A stretch of DNA of 64,000 nucleotides from Methylotenera sp. (GTDB lineage: Bacteria > Pseudomonadota > Gammaproteobacteria > Burkholderiales > Methylophilaceae), in the NCBI RefSeq assembly GCF_029945705.1, contig NZ_JAQSDC010000050.1:32409-96408 (forward strand). Reading direction: 5' to 3'. Below the pieces are notes generated by a model. That model was not told where the DNA came from, did no database searches, and worked only from the letters and a program-made list of their open reading frames with translations. Within the stretch, counting starts at the first letter, position 1, and each line of letters opens with the position of its first letter. Positions 1 through 10,801 of the stretch are shown here, piece by piece. The position numbers and the translations under genes were made by a program.

Positions 1-125
1 CCACTAATATCTAAAAAATCACGATTAATAAAGGTAATTTTTCCCTTTAAATCAGTTTTTGACACGATTTGACAAGCGTCTTTAAACTCAACCTCACGCT
101 GTGTCACTGGCATATTTATTTTCAT
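1..125 (-). CDS. PAS-containing chemoreceptor, Aer-like (N-terminus only, cut by window edge)
   Basis: The first 41 codons of a minus-strand gene are visible. The start codon is at 125, with AGGGA six bases upstream. The translation begins [14 protein letters not shown] and continues into KTDLKGKITFINRDFLDISG. This matches the first residues of the PAS receptor at 6707-10228 ([14 protein letters not shown], then [20 protein letters not shown]). In that family the N-terminal PAS domain is an Aer-type redox or energy sensor. The gene follows the chemoreceptor at 178-3153 by 52 bases and is probably co-transcribed with it. The remaining domains lie outside the window, so the full architecture is inference. 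Confidence 0.75.
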   Translation of the reverse strand, partial: MKINMPVTQREVEFKDACQIVSKTDLKGKITFINRDFLDIS

Positions 126-177
126 TGTAAATCCCTAATTTTCTGGACTATTTAAAATAGCTCTCTTAGCTCAATAA

Positions 178-3153
178 TTAAAACTCTTCCCACTCGCTAT
201 CGTGTGTTCCTGTTTTAACTGCTCTTACAGCTGGCTCGACTTTAGTACGCATTGTTTGAATGGCACTAATGGTTTTTTTAGAAGCTGTAGCAAAATCACC
301 GCCTAGTAACAACCTAGCAGACTCTTTGTCTTGCTCGTGTACGCTATGCACAATAGCGCCTACTGTTTTATGGAATTCTGCGTGTGAGGTACGTAAGTTT
401 TTGTATTCAGTCATTGAAGAATATTTAGTAGCAGGGCCATGTATCCATTTGCCTAAATCACATTTATCATCACAAGAAACAGCAGCTTCATCAAAGTCTT
501 CATGCGATTGGCCTCCAACAAACTGTACTAAACGCATTTTCCACTTAGCATGGGCATTTTCTGCATCTGTAAAAGAAAATGATTTTTTCTCTTTTGCTGC
601 GTTAGTTGATGTAGTCGTCCTCGCAACGTTAGCTGATGAGCCTTTATGCTTATTACTAGTGCCACTATCTAACTGAAACACACTCACTACCGCCGTCATT
701 TCTTCAGACTGCTCCATGAGAGATTCAGCTGCCGCAGCTGCCTCTTCTACCAATGCGGTATTTTGCTGCGTCACATCATCCATCTTCATAATGGCTTCAT
801 TAATTTGCGCAATGCCTGTACTTTGCTCGGTTGATGCCGCGGCAATCTCACCGATAATATCGGTCACACGTTTAACTGAGCTAACAATCTCTTTCATAGT
901 CTCACCAGCCATTTCAACTTGTCTCGTACCTTCTGCCGTTTTGCTCACAGAATCTGAAATAAGCTCTTTAATCTCTTTGGCAGCACCAGCAGAACGCTGC
1001 GCCAAGTTGCGCACTTCTGCTGCGACTACCGCAAAGCCGCGACCTTGCTCACCCGCCCTAGCTGCTTCAACTGCAGCATTCAGTGCAAGAATATTTGTTT
1101 GGAAAGCGATACCATCAATCACAGAAATAATATCTTCAATCTTTTTAGCACTAGAGTTAATCGCACTCATCGTACTCACTACATCGCCCACGGCATCGCC
1201 ACCTTTAACGGCCACGCCTGAGGCAGCAATTGCCAACTGATTCGCTTGTTTAGCGTTATCCGCATTTTGTTTAACGGTAGATGAGAGTTGATCCATGCTT
1301 GAGGCAGTGCGCTCTAAGCTTGCCGCTTGGTCTTCAGTACGACGTGATAAATCCGCGTTACCTTGCGCAATCTCTTTAGCCGCCGTGTTAATCGCTTCGG
1401 CAGATTGTTTAACCGTCACTATTGGTTTAACAATCATCTCTAGCGTTTCATTCATACCAATCACGATTTTGCGATAGTCGCCCAAATGCCTATCTGTATT
1501 AGCGCGCACCATCACGCGACCTTCACGTGCGGCATCTGCCAACATTTGCGCATCCTCATTCAATGCTTTCAAATTAGTACGCACCTGCTCAATCGCCTCG
1601 TTTACAAAGACTTTTTTACCTGGGAAAGTTTCTAATGGTGCATCAAAATTACCTTCACCAAACTCCTTAACGCAAGCTAATGCTTTTTCAGTAAGTTCTA
1701 ATTGACCACCAACGATTTTATTCACTGATGCAGCGATTTCGCTAAAACCACCTTTAAACATATGTGCATGCAAACTCATGTCGATATTGCCTTGCTCATG
1801 CTCTGCCGTCACCCATTTTACTGAATCCACAATACCTTTGAGTTTGCCGTTCAATCGGTCTAGATTCTTATTGATTTCGGCTTTTTTACCTGGAAATTGT
1901 TGCATCTTAACTTCAAAGTCACCATCACCAAGTGCACGTATCAATTGAATCATTTGATTTTTTTCTTGTACATGACCACCAACCATCGTGTTCACACCAT
2001 GTGCCATTTCTGCATAAGCGCCTTTATACTTATCTTCATCAATGACTACATCCACATCACCAGCATCATGCTCTTTAGACATGTAGTCCATGTCTGCAAT
2101 AAAGGTTTTAATGTTGCTACGTAATAACTCTACGCCATCGTTAATGAATACACGTTGGCCAGGAAATCGCTCTAATGGCGCTTCAAAATTGCCGTTTGCA
2201 AACTCAGAAATACAAGCGGTTACTTTGCGCATTACATCCGCCTGATTACCCGCCATTTCATTGATATTTTCCGCCATGGCTTTATAACTGCCAAGAAATT
2301 TATCTGTATTGATAGTGGCTTTGATATTGCCAGCCTTATTTTCAAGTGACATTGCACTTTGCTCTTCAATCACAGCTTTAAGCGTTTGCTGCATGGTGTG
2401 CATTGCCTCCATCAAACTCCCAGAGTTACCGCTTTGAATTTCTATGTGACGATTCAAATCCCCTTCGGCAATATTTTTTGCAATGGCAGCCACTTCATCT
2501 GGCTCACCACCTAACTGTTTACGTAAGTTGCGGGTAATCATAAAACCAATCATTCCGATGGCTAGTAAAATTAGCGCACCGCTAATTAAAGCAACCTTTT
2601 TGGCTGAGTCTTTCACTAGTACAGCTTCGGCGGCCACGCTCTTACCAAGTGCCACTTTATAGTCCATATGCGCTGCAATATTCGCATTAGCGTTTTCTGC
2701 AGTCTCGCGAATATCGATATATAACTGGTGTGCAACGTCTTTTTTATTGATTCTTGATGCCGCTAAGATTGGTTCTAAACGTGCATAATATTCTTTCAAA
2801 CCTGCTTTATCTGCCTCAAGCATTTGTCTTTCTTTATCGTCAGCTAAATAGGTTTCATATCCTTGGAAAAGCACGTCTAATTCACTCTGCAGCTTTTTAA
2901 TAGCTACTTCAACCTCTGCCATTTTGGCAGCATCTGTAATAATGGTGTGATTTGCCGTGCGAATGCGTAATGTATTGAATTTATATTGCACCTTATTTAG
3001 CTCAAGAATACTTGGTGCAATATTCGTATTGGCGTAATTAGCTTCGGCGTAGACCTTTTCCATTTGATGCTGGCTCAAAGCCATACCCCCTATCAATCCA
3101 GTCATGGCGATAAAGGTTAGTAACAACATTTTTCTAGTAATAGTAATTTTCAT
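178..3153 (-). CDS. methyl-accepting chemotaxis protein with poly-HAMP region and CZB zinc domain
   Basis: This 991-residue transmembrane chemoreceptor passes ligand or redox signals to CheA/CheW. TM1 is at about 8-26, a four-helix-bundle-like periplasmic domain spans 27-187, and TM2 is at about 188-208. Several HAMP-like repeats follow at about 210-600, each with FPGKK and GDF or GNF signatures. The cytoplasmic signalling hairpin (about 600-800) has the conserved tip [22 protein letters not shown]-terminal region at about 870-970 fits a CZB zinc-binding domain: a His in AHAKW, a Cys in CDLGKW, and HAEFH giving HxxxH. The last five residues, EWEEF, resemble the CheR/CheB-docking pentapeptide. 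It lies 54 bases after the next receptor upstream, probably in one transcript. The ligand is unknown. Confidence 0.93.
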   Translation of the reverse strand: MKITITRKMLLLTFIAMTGLIGGMALSQHQMEKVYAEANYANTNIAPSILELNKVQYKFNTLRIRTANHTIITDAAKMAEVEVAIKKLQSELDVLFQGYETYLADDKERQMLEADKAGLKEYYARLEPILAASRINKKDVAHQLYIDIRETAENANANIAAHMDYKVALGKSVAAEAVLVKDSAKKVALISGALILLAIGMIGFMITRNLRKQLGGEPDEVAAIAKNIAEGDLNRHIEIQSGNSGSLMEAMHTMQQTLKAVIEEQSAMSLENKAGNIKATINTDKFLGSYKAMAENINEMAGNQADVMRKVTACISEFANGNFEAPLERFPGQRVFINDGVELLRSNIKTFIADMDYMSKEHDAGDVDVVIDEDKYKGAYAEMAHGVNTMVGGHVQEKNQMIQLIRALGDGDFEVKMQQFPGKKAEINKNLDRLNGKLKGIVDSVKWVTAEHEQGNIDMSLHAHMFKGGFSEIAASVNKIVGGQLELTEKALACVKEFGEGNFDAPLETFPGKKVFVNEAIEQVRTNLKALNEDAQMLADAAREGRVMVRANTDRHLGDYRKIVIGMNETLEMIVKPIVTVKQSAEAINTAAKEIAQGNADLSRRTEDQAASLERTASSMDQLSSTVKQNADNAKQANQLAIAASGVAVKGGDAVGDVVSTMSAINSSAKKIEDIISVIDGIAFQTNILALNAAVEAARAGEQGRGFAVVAAEVRNLAQRSAGAAKEIKELISDSVSKTAEGTRQVEMAGETMKEIVSSVKRVTDIIGEIAAASTEQSTGIAQINEAIMKMDDVTQQNTALVEEAAAAAESLMEQSEEMTAVVSVFQLDSGTSNKHKGSSANVARTTTSTNAAKEKKSFSFTDAENAHAKWKMRLVQFVGGQSHEDFDEAAVSCDDKCDLGKWIHGPATKYSSMTEYKNLRTSHAEFHKTVGAIVHSVHEQDKESARLLLGGDFATASKKTISAIQTMRTKVEPAVRAVKTGTHDSEWEEF

Positions 3154-3207
3154 TTTGCTCTCACATTTCGATACAAATATTTAGGTAATAAAACTTATCT
3201 ACAGAAA

Positions 3208-5844
3208 CTAAAACTCTTCCCACTCGTCGTCATTGGTGCCTGTTTTAGCGACGACTTTAGGTGCTGGTTTGCTTGCCACAGCATGAACTTTCTTGACTGG
3301 TGCTCGCAACGGGCTATCCACTGCACGTCGGTTATTACCTGAGCTACTGCCAGTGTTCAGCTTAAACACACTCACCACATCCGAAAGCTGAATCGCTTGC
3401 TCAACTAAACTTTCAGCTGCAGCAGCCGCCTGTTCAACTAAAGCCGCATTCTGTTGTGTGGTTTCATCCATGCTCGTCACTGCAGCATTGACTTGATCAA
3501 TCCCTGCGCTTTGTTCGCTTGAGGCTGCTGTGATCTCACCCATGATGTCTGTGACACGTTGGACTGAGGCAACAATCTCTTGCATGGTTTTACCCGCTTG
3601 TTCTACTTGGGTGGTGCCTTCTGCAGTTTTGCTGACAGAGTCTGAGATCAATTCTTTAATCTCTTTGGCGGCACTGGCTGAGCGTTGCGCTAGGTTGCGA
3701 ACTTCACCAGCGACGACGGCAAAGCCTCGGCCTTGTTCGCCTGCGCGTGCGGCTTCTACTGCTGCATTCAAGGCAAGAATGTTGGTTTGGAAGGCGATGC
3801 CGTCAATGACAGAGATAATGTCTTCAATCTTTTTAGCGCTGCTGTTGATGGCGCTCATCGTAGAGACGACTTGACCGACGACTTCTCCGCCTTTAACCGC
3901 GACGCCTGATGCGGCTGCGGCTAGCTGGTTAGCTTGTTTAGCGTTTTCAGCATTGTTCTTCACGGTTGAAGCTAACTGTTCCATACTCGCTGCGGTTTCT
4001 TCTAAACTAGAGGCTTGTTGTTCGGTGCGTTGGGAGAGGTCGTTATTACCTGTGGCAATTTCATTGGCTGCGGTGGTAATGGTTTCTACGGCTTCTTTAA
4101 CGGCAATGATTGGGGCTACTATCGTTTCTAGTGTAGCGTTGACACCTTCTACTACTTTGCGGAAGTCGCCTTGGTGTAGCGTAGCGTCTGCACGAACAGT
4201 AACACGTCCTTCGGCGGCGGCTTCGGCGAGCATGTTGGCGTCTTCTACCAAGCGGTTAACCGCATCAATACAATGATTGAGGTTATCTTTAATGTTGTTA
4301 AAGTCACCTTTGTAATGTTCGCTAATCTTAGCTGGAATATCGCCCCTAGAAATACTGTCAACACAGTTGGCGGCAACGTTTAAAGGTCCTATCACTGAGT
4401 CTAGGGTGTTGTTGACGCCTTCTACAATTTTACGGAAATCACCTTGGTGTTTTGTCACATCAGCACGGGTGGATAAGATGCCTTGATCAGCGGCATCGGC
4501 TAGCATCGCGGTATCTGATACCAAAGCATTGACAGCATCGACACATTGATTGAGATTGTTTTTAATGGTGTTAAAGTCGCCATAGTAAGTATCGGTGATT
4601 TTGGCTGGAATGTTACCTTTGGAGATGTCATTGACGTATTTTGCAGCGACGTTTAATGGCACGATGACCGCGTCTAATGTCTCATTCACGCCTTGTACAA
4701 TCTTACGGAAATCACCTTGGTGTTTGCTTGCATCGGCACGTACGTCTAATTGACCTTCTACTGCGGATTGAGAGAGGCTGTTCACATCTGAAACCAGTGC
4801 GTTGATATTGGCTCTAACCTGCTCAATGGCTTCGTTAACAAAGGCTTTTTTGCCTGGAAACTTCTCTAATTGAGCCGTTAAGTCACCTTCGCCAAATGAT
4901 TTCACGCAGGCTAGGGCTTTTTTATTCATGTCGATGTGACCGGCGACCATCTTGTTGACGCCAGCTGCCATGTCGGCATATCCCCCTTTAAATCGAGTCA
5001 CGTCTACATCAACATCAATGTCACCAGCATCATGCTGCGTGCTAACATAATTTAAAGATTGCACAATGCCATCTAAGGTCTTTTGTAGTGTTTTGATTGA
5101 GTAGGCTACGCTAGATTTATCGCCTTCAGCCACAATGATTTTTTGAGTTAAATTACCATCAGCAAAATTCTTGGCTAAAAATGCTAAATCAGCAGGATCA
5201 TTACCCAGCTGCTTCATTAAACTACGTGTAATGTATAAACCGAGAAAAACAATGATTAATAAAACTGAACCTGCAATCACCAAAGACTGAACCACTGCGC
5301 CAGTTTTAATTGAAGCCGCTTTTTCAGCACTATCAGTACCTAATTTAACCTTGTACTTCCGATGATTGGTAATGGCTTGTTGTACACCAGAAATCGCATC
5401 ACCCCCAGCAAGTAAAATTGCTCGTGCATCATCTTTATTATTGGCTAATGACGTTGTAAGTACATGACCACCCATCTCATCAAATACGGCTAACGCAGCA
5501 CGCTCAGCTGCAACCATTTCACCGTCCTCTTTATCGGACACCATAGTCTTTTCATATTTAGCTAAGGTATCAGTCAACGCTTGGTGCTGTGTAGCAACCT
5601 TGGTTTCAATTTCGACCATTTTGGCATTATCTGTGCTGGCCATATGCTGCCAAATTAAGCCATCCATTTCTTCAAAATGCGCTAATGCCTCGTCCAACAA
5701 CTGCACACTTGGCACAGTGTTTACATTGGCATAGTTAGTAATTTCAAATACCTTGTTAATTTTATATAGACCAATACCCGCCAGTGACAACATGCCCAAA
5801 ACCGCAGCCAGTATCAACATATACATTTTTTTTGTCATACTCAT
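3208..5844 (-). CDS. methyl-accepting chemotaxis protein with tandem HAMP repeats
   Basis: This is an 878-residue inner-membrane chemoreceptor. TM1 is at about 8-25, the periplasmic four-helix sensor spans about 26-190, and TM2 is at about 190-210. A long stack of HAMP-like units follows at about 215-600, in which blocks such as [15 protein letters not shown] and GDIPAKI recur three or four times. The signalling domain with the [14 protein letters not shown] tip sits at about 680-760. The C-terminus ends in EWEEF after a flexible Pro/Lys-rich linker, as expected for a CheR-tethering receptor. The ATG has GGAG seven bases upstream. Its signalling domain is nearly identical to that of the receptor at 6707-10228. 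It probably heads a receptor operon reading towards position 1. Confidence 0.93.
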   Translation of the reverse strand: MSMTKKMYMLILAAVLGMLSLAGIGLYKINKVFEITNYANVNTVPSVQLLDEALAHFEEMDGLIWQHMASTDNAKMVEIETKVATQHQALTDTLAKYEKTMVSDKEDGEMVAAERAALAVFDEMGGHVLTTSLANNKDDARAILLAGGDAISGVQQAITNHRKYKVKLGTDSAEKAASIKTGAVVQSLVIAGSVLLIIVFLGLYITRSLMKQLGNDPADLAFLAKNFADGNLTQKIIVAEGDKSSVAYSIKTLQKTLDGIVQSLNYVSTQHDAGDIDVDVDVTRFKGGYADMAAGVNKMVAGHIDMNKKALACVKSFGEGDLTAQLEKFPGKKAFVNEAIEQVRANINALVSDVNSLSQSAVEGQLDVRADASKHQGDFRKIVQGVNETLDAVIVPLNVAAKYVNDISKGNIPAKITDTYYGDFNTIKNNLNQCVDAVNALVSDTAMLADAADQGILSTRADVTKHQGDFRKIVEGVNNTLDSVIGPLNVAANCVDSISRGDIPAKISEHYKGDFNNIKDNLNHCIDAVNRLVEDANMLAEAAAEGRVTVRADATLHQGDFRKVVEGVNATLETIVAPIIAVKEAVETITTAANEIATGNNDLSQRTEQQASSLEETAASMEQLASTVKNNAENAKQANQLAAAASGVAVKGGEVVGQVVSTMSAINSSAKKIEDIISVIDGIAFQTNILALNAAVEAARAGEQGRGFAVVAGEVRNLAQRSASAAKEIKELISDSVSKTAEGTTQVEQAGKTMQEIVASVQRVTDIMGEITAASSEQSAGIDQVNAAVTSMDETTQQNAALVEQAAAAAESLVEQAIQLSDVVSVFKLNTGSSSGNNRRAVDSPLRAPVKKVHAVASKPAPKVVAKTGTNDDEWEEF

Positions 5845-6026
5845 TTTATTACTCCAATTTATTTAGCTGTTTGTAACGTGGATTCACTAGTGACTTAAAA
5901 AACCAACTCGAGTAAAACTAACTAAAGTATATAAAAGTCACCTAAATGCCTATCTAATGCCATTACCCTAATATTTACGACCGCTTTACCTAAAGCTTGA
6001 AAACAATTTCCATATAGTGATTTTCC

Positions 6027-6053
6027 TCTTCGGCAGTCGTATTTGAATTGTCA
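6027..6053 (-). promoter_or_regulatory. weak sigma-28 (FliA) promoter candidate for the chemoreceptor operon
   Basis: On the minus strand the sequence reads TGACAATT, 11 bases, GCCGAAGA. The -10 element agrees at six of eight positions with GCCGATAA and the spacer has the usual 11 bases. The -35 element agrees with TAAAGTTT at only four of eight. Chemoreceptors are typical FliA targets, so the position about 180 bases before the receptor start is sensible, but the match is marginal. Confidence 0.3.
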
Positions 6054-6140
6054 AATAAAGCAATAAATGCGCATCATTTTTAAGGTTTGGCTTGTTATAT
6101 TTAGTCTTAGTTGATGTGTTAATGGTTGCCACTGAAACGA

Positions 6141-6173
6141 CAAAGCCCTCTGAAAATAATCCAAAGGGCTTTG
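6141..6173 (-). terminator. hairpin terminator after the small exported protein gene
   Basis: CAAAGCCCT at 6141-6149 pairs perfectly with AGGGCTTTG at 6165-6173 around a 15-base loop. On the minus strand it is followed by TCGTTTC, which is only moderately T-rich. It lies 62 bases after the stop codon of the 81-residue gene. Confidence 0.6.
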
Positions 6174-6235
6174 TGTTGACTCTGCTAAATAAGTTTAGCT
6201 TGGTTAAGTCTGATTTTCTTTGACTTTAATTAAAA

Positions 6236-6481
6236 CTACTTAGCTGCTACTTTTTTAGCTGAAGCGTCATCCTGCTTGCCAGCCGCTTCAGCACGCTTAG
6301 AAGCCTCTGCAACTGCAACCGCATCGCCTTTCATGTGTGCTGCGGTTGCTTCCGGGCTGCCCTCTTCAAAACAAATACGTCCCATCATTGAAACTTTACA
6401 TACTTCACCTGCATATACATTAAGTGAAGCAACTGTTAATAACGCGGTTGCTAAAGCTGTAACTGTTAATTTTTTCATCAT
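6236..6481 (-). CDS. small exported protein of unknown function
   Basis: This 81-residue product has a clear Sec signal peptide: MMKK, a hydrophobic core, then cleavage predicted after NVYA before GEVCK. The mature part is about 56 residues. It has two cysteines near its start (EVCK and GRICFEEG), which could form a disulfide in the periplasm, followed by an Ala/Lys/Glu-rich helical tail (EASKRAEAAGKQ). I do not recognise the family. The gene stands alone between chemoreceptor genes, with a terminator downstream. A sigma-28-like promoter about 110 bases upstream and an inverted repeat in its leader suggest it may be expressed with the flagellar regulon. Either of the two adjacent ATG codons could be the start. 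Confidence 0.75.
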   Translation of the reverse strand: MMKKLTVTALATALLTVASLNVYAGEVCKVSMMGRICFEEGSPEATAAHMKGDAVAVAEASKRAEAAGKQDDASAKKVAAK

Positions 6482-6507
6482 ATGATTCCATTTCTATACA
6501 TTTGGGT

Positions 6508-6538
6508 TTTGCCGTTAATAACACCTCAATACGGCAAA
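6508..6538. repeat. inverted repeat in the leader of the small exported protein gene
   Basis: TTTGCCGT at 6508-6515 and ACGGCAAA at 6531-6538 form a perfect 8-bp inverted repeat around 15 bases, 27 bases before the start codon. It could be a leader hairpin or an operator half-site pair. There is no T-run, so a terminator is unlikely. Confidence 0.5.
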
Positions 6539-6588
6539 TGAGGCGGGAGATTATGCCTAGGAAACAATCGCAAAACCGCATATGTGTT

Positions 6589-6615
6589 ATTACGTCATTT
6601 CTGTTTAAAACTTTA
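6589..6615 (-). promoter_or_regulatory. sigma-28 (FliA) promoter candidate for the small exported protein gene
   Basis: The minus strand reads TAAAGTTT, 11 bases, GACGTAAT. The -35 element is a perfect consensus match and the spacing equals that of the flgA, flgM and flgK promoters in this window. The -10 agrees at four of eight positions, the same number as the flgK site. Transcription would start about 100 bases before the gene. Confidence 0.45.
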
Positions 6616-6651
6616 GGAAATATTGAAAATAATTATTAAAATAATCCGCAT

Positions 6652-6683
6652 AAAAAAACAGCACCATTAGGTGCTGTTTTTTT
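6652..6683. terminator. strong bidirectional Rho-independent terminator
   Basis: A7 (6652-6658), CAGCACC, loop ATTA, GGTGCTG, T7 (6677-6683). The stem is perfect and has an A-run before it and a T-run after it, so it can work on both strands. It closes the minus-strand motA-to-receptor operon just after the stop codon at 6707. Confidence 0.93.
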
Positions 6684-6706
6684 GTGCTTATTTTGCTATG
6701 TGATGG

Positions 6707-9700
6707 CTAAAACTCGGCCCACTCGTCATCATTAGTACCTGTTTTAGTGGCAATCTTTGTAGATGCTGATTTGGCAGGTACTGATTTTGGTGCTGGCTTC
6801 GCTTTAGTATGACTTGAAGCTAAACGCAATGGTGCTCTATTTTTAGTTTGGCTGCCCGAAAATGAAGCACTCCCCATTAATTTAAAGGCACTCACAACAT
6901 CAGTCAAGCTACCTGCTTGCTCTACCAAGCTTTCAGCCGCCGCTGCTGCTTGCTCAACTAAAGCCGCATTCTGTTGTGTGGTTTCATCCATGCTCGTCAC
7001 TGCTGCATTCACTTGGTCGATGCCTGCACTTTGCTCAACTGAAGCGGCTGTGATTTCACCCATGATGTCTGTCACGCGTTGTACAGATGACACGATCTCT
7101 TGCATGGTTTTACCAGCTTGTTCAACTTGTGCAGTACCTTCTGCGGTTTTGCTGACTGAGTCTGAGATAAGCTCTTTAATCTCTTTAGCAGCACTGGCTG
7201 AGCGTTGCGCTAGGTTACGCACTTCACCTGCAACCACAGCAAAGCCTCGGCCTTGCTCGCCAGCTCTTGCAGCTTCAACCGCTGCATTCAAGGCTAGGAT
7301 GTTGGTTTGGAAAGCAATACCGTCAATGACTGAAATAATGTCTTCAATCTTTTTAGCGCTGCTGTTAATAGCGCTCATGGTAGAAACGACTTGACCAACC
7401 ACTTCACCACCTTTGATTGCTACGCCTGAAGCCGAAGCGGCAAGCTGGTTGGCCTGTTTGGCATTTTCAGCATTGTTCTTCACGGTTGATGCGAGTTGTT
7501 CCATACTTGCAGCAGTTTCTTCTAAGCTAGAAGCTTGTTGTTCGGTGCGTTGTGATAAATCATTATTACCTGAGGAGATTTCACCTGCGGCGGTATTAAT
7601 GGTGTCGCCTGCTTCACGCACTTGTACAATCACTTCGGTCATTTTGTCCATGAGGGCATTCACACCGTCACACAAGCTGGCAATCGCGCCTGTTTTACCT
7701 GCTAATGGTACGCGGCTGCTTAAGTCGCCTGTTTTAGCGCCTTCAATAATGCCTTGAGTTTCTTCAACGGCTTCAGCTAAAGTAGCGGCATTGTTATATT
7801 GCTCGGTAATATCCGTTGCATATTTCACTACTTTGAATGGTTTACCATTCATGTCCATAATCGGGTTATAACTTGCTTGCAACCAAACTTCTCTACCGCC
7901 TTTGGCAATGCGTTTGTATTGACCAGCCTCAGCTTCACCACGCCCTAACCTCTCCCAGAACGCTTTGTATTCATGGCTAGATTTATAGCTAGACTCTACA
8001 AACATGCTATGGTGATTACCGATGATTTCTTTCTCGCTATAACCACTTACATTGGCAAAGTTTTCATTCACAGAAATAATCTTACCTGTAAGATCAAACT
8101 CGATTACACCTTGTATTTTACTAATGGCTGCAAGTTGACCTGCATTATCCGCAGCTTTTAATTTTTGCTCAGTAATATCCATGGTGTAATTGACGATTTT
8201 GAATGGCTTACCTTTTAAATCATAAATAGGGTTGTAAGAGGCTTGAATCCATACTTCACGACCATCTTTAGCAATGCGTTTGTATTGACCCGCGTCTGTG
8301 CCGCCTTTGACCAATTTATCCCACATAGCTTTATAGGCTTCACTCTTGGCAAAAGTAGGATCTAGCACCATGCTTACATGCTTGCCTAATAACTCATGCT
8401 CTTTGTAACCCAGCATATCCAAATACACTTGGTTAACTTTAGTAATATTGCCATCTAAACAAACTTCAATCACGCCTTGAGATTTACCAATCGCCGTCAT
8501 TTGGCCTTCAAAATCGGCATTTTTGAGTTTTTGTTCGGTAATATCTGTGGCGTACTTCACCACTTTGTAAGGCTTACCTGAAGCATTTAAAATCGGGTTA
8601 TAAGAAGCTTCTAGCCAGATTTCTTTGCCGCCCTTACCGATACGCATAAATTGGCCTGTGATGGACTCACCACGATTAAGTTTTTCCCACATCGCTTTAT
8701 ATTCCGCACTGGTTTTGTATTCAGGCTCAACAAAGGTACTGTGGTGTTGACCAATCGCCTCTGTACGGCTGTAGCCTAAAATACTCAAGAAAATATCATT
8801 GGCAGCAATCACTTTGCCATCGAGGCTAAATTCAATCACGCCAGTGGATTGACTAATCGCCGCCAATTGATTTTCGTATTGGGTGGATTGCTCTAAGGTA
8901 TTGGCAGCGCTTTCTTTTAATTGATGTTCATTGATGCTCAAAATGGTTTGCATGGATTTTAAAGACTGCAATACTTTGCTTAACTCATTATTACCATAAG
9001 CATCAATCGCTGTGCTGTAATTGCCAGAAGTGATTTTACCAAAGGCATCAATGGCGTTATTTAAAGGCTTAGTAATTGAACGTGCGATGATTAAACCAAT
9101 CCAAAAAAGCAATAGCGTGATAAAACCTAAGCCAGCAAACGTGAGTAATTGCGTGGTTTTGTATTGGGCTTGTGCAACATTAAATTCTTTAACGGCTTCA
9201 TCATTTTGCAATTTAAGCAGCGCTTCTATATCCGGCTTAGCCGTATTAAATAAAGTTCTGGTATCGCCAGCGTACTTCATTGCCTCTTTAATATCGCCCG
9301 CCTTCATTGCTTTTATGGCTGGTTTCAACCCTTCAGCCACAAACTTTGTACGACTTTTAATGAATCTATCAGCCAGTACTTTTTCTTCCGGGGCGAGATA
9401 AGTCGCCATGTAGGCTTTCCATAGCGAACTGATCGTCTCGATATTTTGCTCAATTGCAGTAGCTGCATTGTTAACCTCTTGTTGATCAAGCACTAGGACT
9501 GGGGTTTTGCCAACAAGCTGAATTTTAGACTCACTCAATGCGGTTCTTAATATGGCACGGTTCTCTACCATGAGCTCGGCAATTTTGCCTAAATCTCTGG
9601 TTGGGATTAAACGATCTTCTTGAATGGTTTTAATTGATTTATTTGCGATACTAATTTCATACAAACCAATTAAAGCTTGTACAGTGAGCGCCACCAATCC

Positions 9701-10228
9701 AAACAAAATCATGACTGTTAGCCGTTGGCCTACTTTAGTATTTTGGAATTTACTTTTTAGTTTTTGACTCAGTGAATTTTTTACCACTTGGCCATCGCTA
9801 ATACTTAAGCCTTTGGCTTTTCCGTCTTTAAACAGGTGATAAGCATCCGCTGCTGACTCCACTTGCTGTCTACTTGGTTTTCTACGCACAGATAAATAAC
9901 CTGTCACGGCACCATTTTCTAGCACAGGTGTGGCATTGGCTTCTACCCAATAAAAATCACCATTTTTGGTACGATTCTTTACTAAGCCAGTCCATGGCTT
10001 GCCAGATTTAAGGCTACGCCACATGTCCTCAAATGCCTCAACAGGCATATCTGGGTGGCGCACGAGATTATGGCTCTGCCCAACGAGTTCTGCCTCGCTA
10101 AACCCACTAATCTCAATAAAATCCTGATTGGCATAGGTAATCGTGCCTTTCAAATCGGTTTTGGTGAGCATAAACTGTGTGTCATCAAACATAATTTCAG
10201 TGTTGGTGACTGGCATATTGATTTTCAT
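6707..10228 (-). CDS. PAS-rich methyl-accepting chemotaxis protein (Aer-like N-terminus)
   Basis: This is a 1173-residue chemoreceptor. An Aer-type PAS domain occupies about 10-120 ([13 protein letters not shown] and a Trp-rich GKPWTG segment resemble the FAD-binding Aer PAS). TM1 follows at about 170-190, then a periplasmic four-helix domain, TM2 at about 365-387 and a HAMP domain. Three PAS-PAC units at about 450-820 each end in a DITEQ motif and are recent duplicates. A second HAMP-like segment and a signalling domain with the [14 protein letters not shown] tip come next. The C-terminus is EWAEF, a variant of the CheR-docking pentapeptide. It lies 57 bases after cheW and ends just before a strong terminator, so it is the last gene of the cheA-cheW operon. 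An energy or redox taxis role is likely but inferred. Confidence 0.92.
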   Translation of the reverse strand: MKINMPVTNTEIMFDDTQFMLTKTDLKGTITYANQDFIEISGFSEAELVGQSHNLVRHPDMPVEAFEDMWRSLKSGKPWTGLVKNRTKNGDFYWVEANATPVLENGAVTGYLSVRRKPSRQQVESAADAYHLFKDGKAKGLSISDGQVVKNSLSQKLKSKFQNTKVGQRLTVMILFGLVALTVQALIGLYEISIANKSIKTIQEDRLIPTRDLGKIAELMVENRAILRTALSESKIQLVGKTPVLVLDQQEVNNAATAIEQNIETISSLWKAYMATYLAPEEKVLADRFIKSRTKFVAEGLKPAIKAMKAGDIKEAMKYAGDTRTLFNTAKPDIEALLKLQNDEAVKEFNVAQAQYKTTQLLTFAGLGFITLLLFWIGLIIARSITKPLNNAIDAFGKITSGNYSTAIDAYGNNELSKVLQSLKSMQTILSINEHQLKESAANTLEQSTQYENQLAAISQSTGVIEFSLDGKVIAANDIFLSILGYSRTEAIGQHHSTFVEPEYKTSAEYKAMWEKLNRGESITGQFMRIGKGGKEIWLEASYNPILNASGKPYKVVKYATDITEQKLKNADFEGQMTAIGKSQGVIEVCLDGNITKVNQVYLDMLGYKEHELLGKHVSMVLDPTFAKSEAYKAMWDKLVKGGTDAGQYKRIAKDGREVWIQASYNPIYDLKGKPFKIVNYTMDITEQKLKAADNAGQLAAISKIQGVIEFDLTGKIISVNENFANVSGYSEKEIIGNHHSMFVESSYKSSHEYKAFWERLGRGEAEAGQYKRIAKGGREVWLQASYNPIMDMNGKPFKVVKYATDITEQYNNAATLAEAVEETQGIIEGAKTGDLSSRVPLAGKTGAIASLCDGVNALMDKMTEVIVQVREAGDTINTAAGEISSGNNDLSQRTEQQASSLEETAASMEQLASTVKNNAENAKQANQLAASASGVAIKGGEVVGQVVSTMSAINSSAKKIEDIISVIDGIAFQTNILALNAAVEAARAGEQGRGFAVVAGEVRNLAQRSASAAKEIKELISDSVSKTAEGTAQVEQAGKTMQEIVSSVQRVTDIMGEITAASVEQSAGIDQVNAAVTSMDETTQQNAALVEQAAAAAESLVEQAGSLTDVVSAFKLMGSASFSGSQTKNRAPLRLASSHTKAKPAPKSVPAKSASTKIATKTGTNDDEWAEF

Positions 10229-10285
10229 GATTGTCTTCTTTCTAAATACTTAAATAATAATTTTTGCGCACGGCGGCCAACAGGA

Positions 10286-10801
10286 TTAATGCACTGCAAC
10301 GCTATCTATTAAGGCCATCTCTTCACTGCCCATTAACTGTTCAATATCCACCAAAATGAACATTTGCTCTTCAACTGAGGCTAAACCAACAATATATTTA
10401 GTATCAATATTTGAAACTAGCGAGGGTACGTCGCGAATTTGCTCTTCTTTAAGCGCCATGACGTCTGAAACGCCATCCACCACTATGCCAACCACACGGC
10501 CATTGAGATTTAAAATAATCACCACGGTAAATTCGTCGTACTCCACTTTGCCTAAGTGAAACTTGATGCGTAAATCGACAATCGGTACAATTTTGCCGCG
10601 TAAATTCACCACACCTTTAATAAAGTCTGGCGTGTTGGCGATTTGCGTCACGGCATCGTAACCACGAATTTCCTGTACTTTTAAAATCTCTAGACCATAT
10701 TGTTCTTCACCTAAAACAAAGGTCAGGTACTCACCTGCGGATGTTTTTGATTTTGCTGAAACGCCTGATTTATTGGCTGTGCTAACGTTTTCTGTACTCA
10801 T
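10286..10801 (-). CDS. cheW: chemotaxis coupling protein CheW
   Basis: CheW bridges chemoreceptors and CheA in the membrane-associated signalling array. The 171-residue product has a roughly 20-residue Ser/Lys-rich N-terminal extension and then the two SH3-like CheW subdomains. Family motifs include [44 protein letters not shown] and the VVDGVSDV segment. The ATG overlaps the cheA stop codon (ATGA) and has AAGGAG eight bases upstream, so translation is probably coupled to cheA. Confidence 0.97.
   Translation of the reverse strand: MSTENVSTANKSGVSAKSKTSAGEYLTFVLGEEQYGLEILKVQEIRGYDAVTQIANTPDFIKGVVNLRGKIVPIVDLRIKFHLGKVEYDEFTVVIILNLNGRVVGIVVDGVSDVMALKEEQIRDVPSLVSNIDTKYIVGLASVEEQMFILVDIEQLMGSEEMALIDSVAVH

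Larger units (their letters stand above)
5845..6235. other. intergenic region between a chemoreceptor and the small exported protein gene
   Basis: About 390 AT-rich bases with no credible ORF. It holds a hairpin terminator at 6141-6173 for the small gene at 6236-6481, and a weak sigma-28-like promoter candidate for the receptor at 3208-5844 (6027-6053). Nothing else was recognised. Confidence 0.6.

Noticed and set aside
6978..7394. Long plus-strand open frame opposite the chemoreceptor signalling domain, also seen at 716-1240 and 3530-3874
   Set aside because: The same antisense frame appears in all three receptors because they share the same conserved coding sequence. It is a composition effect, not a gene.
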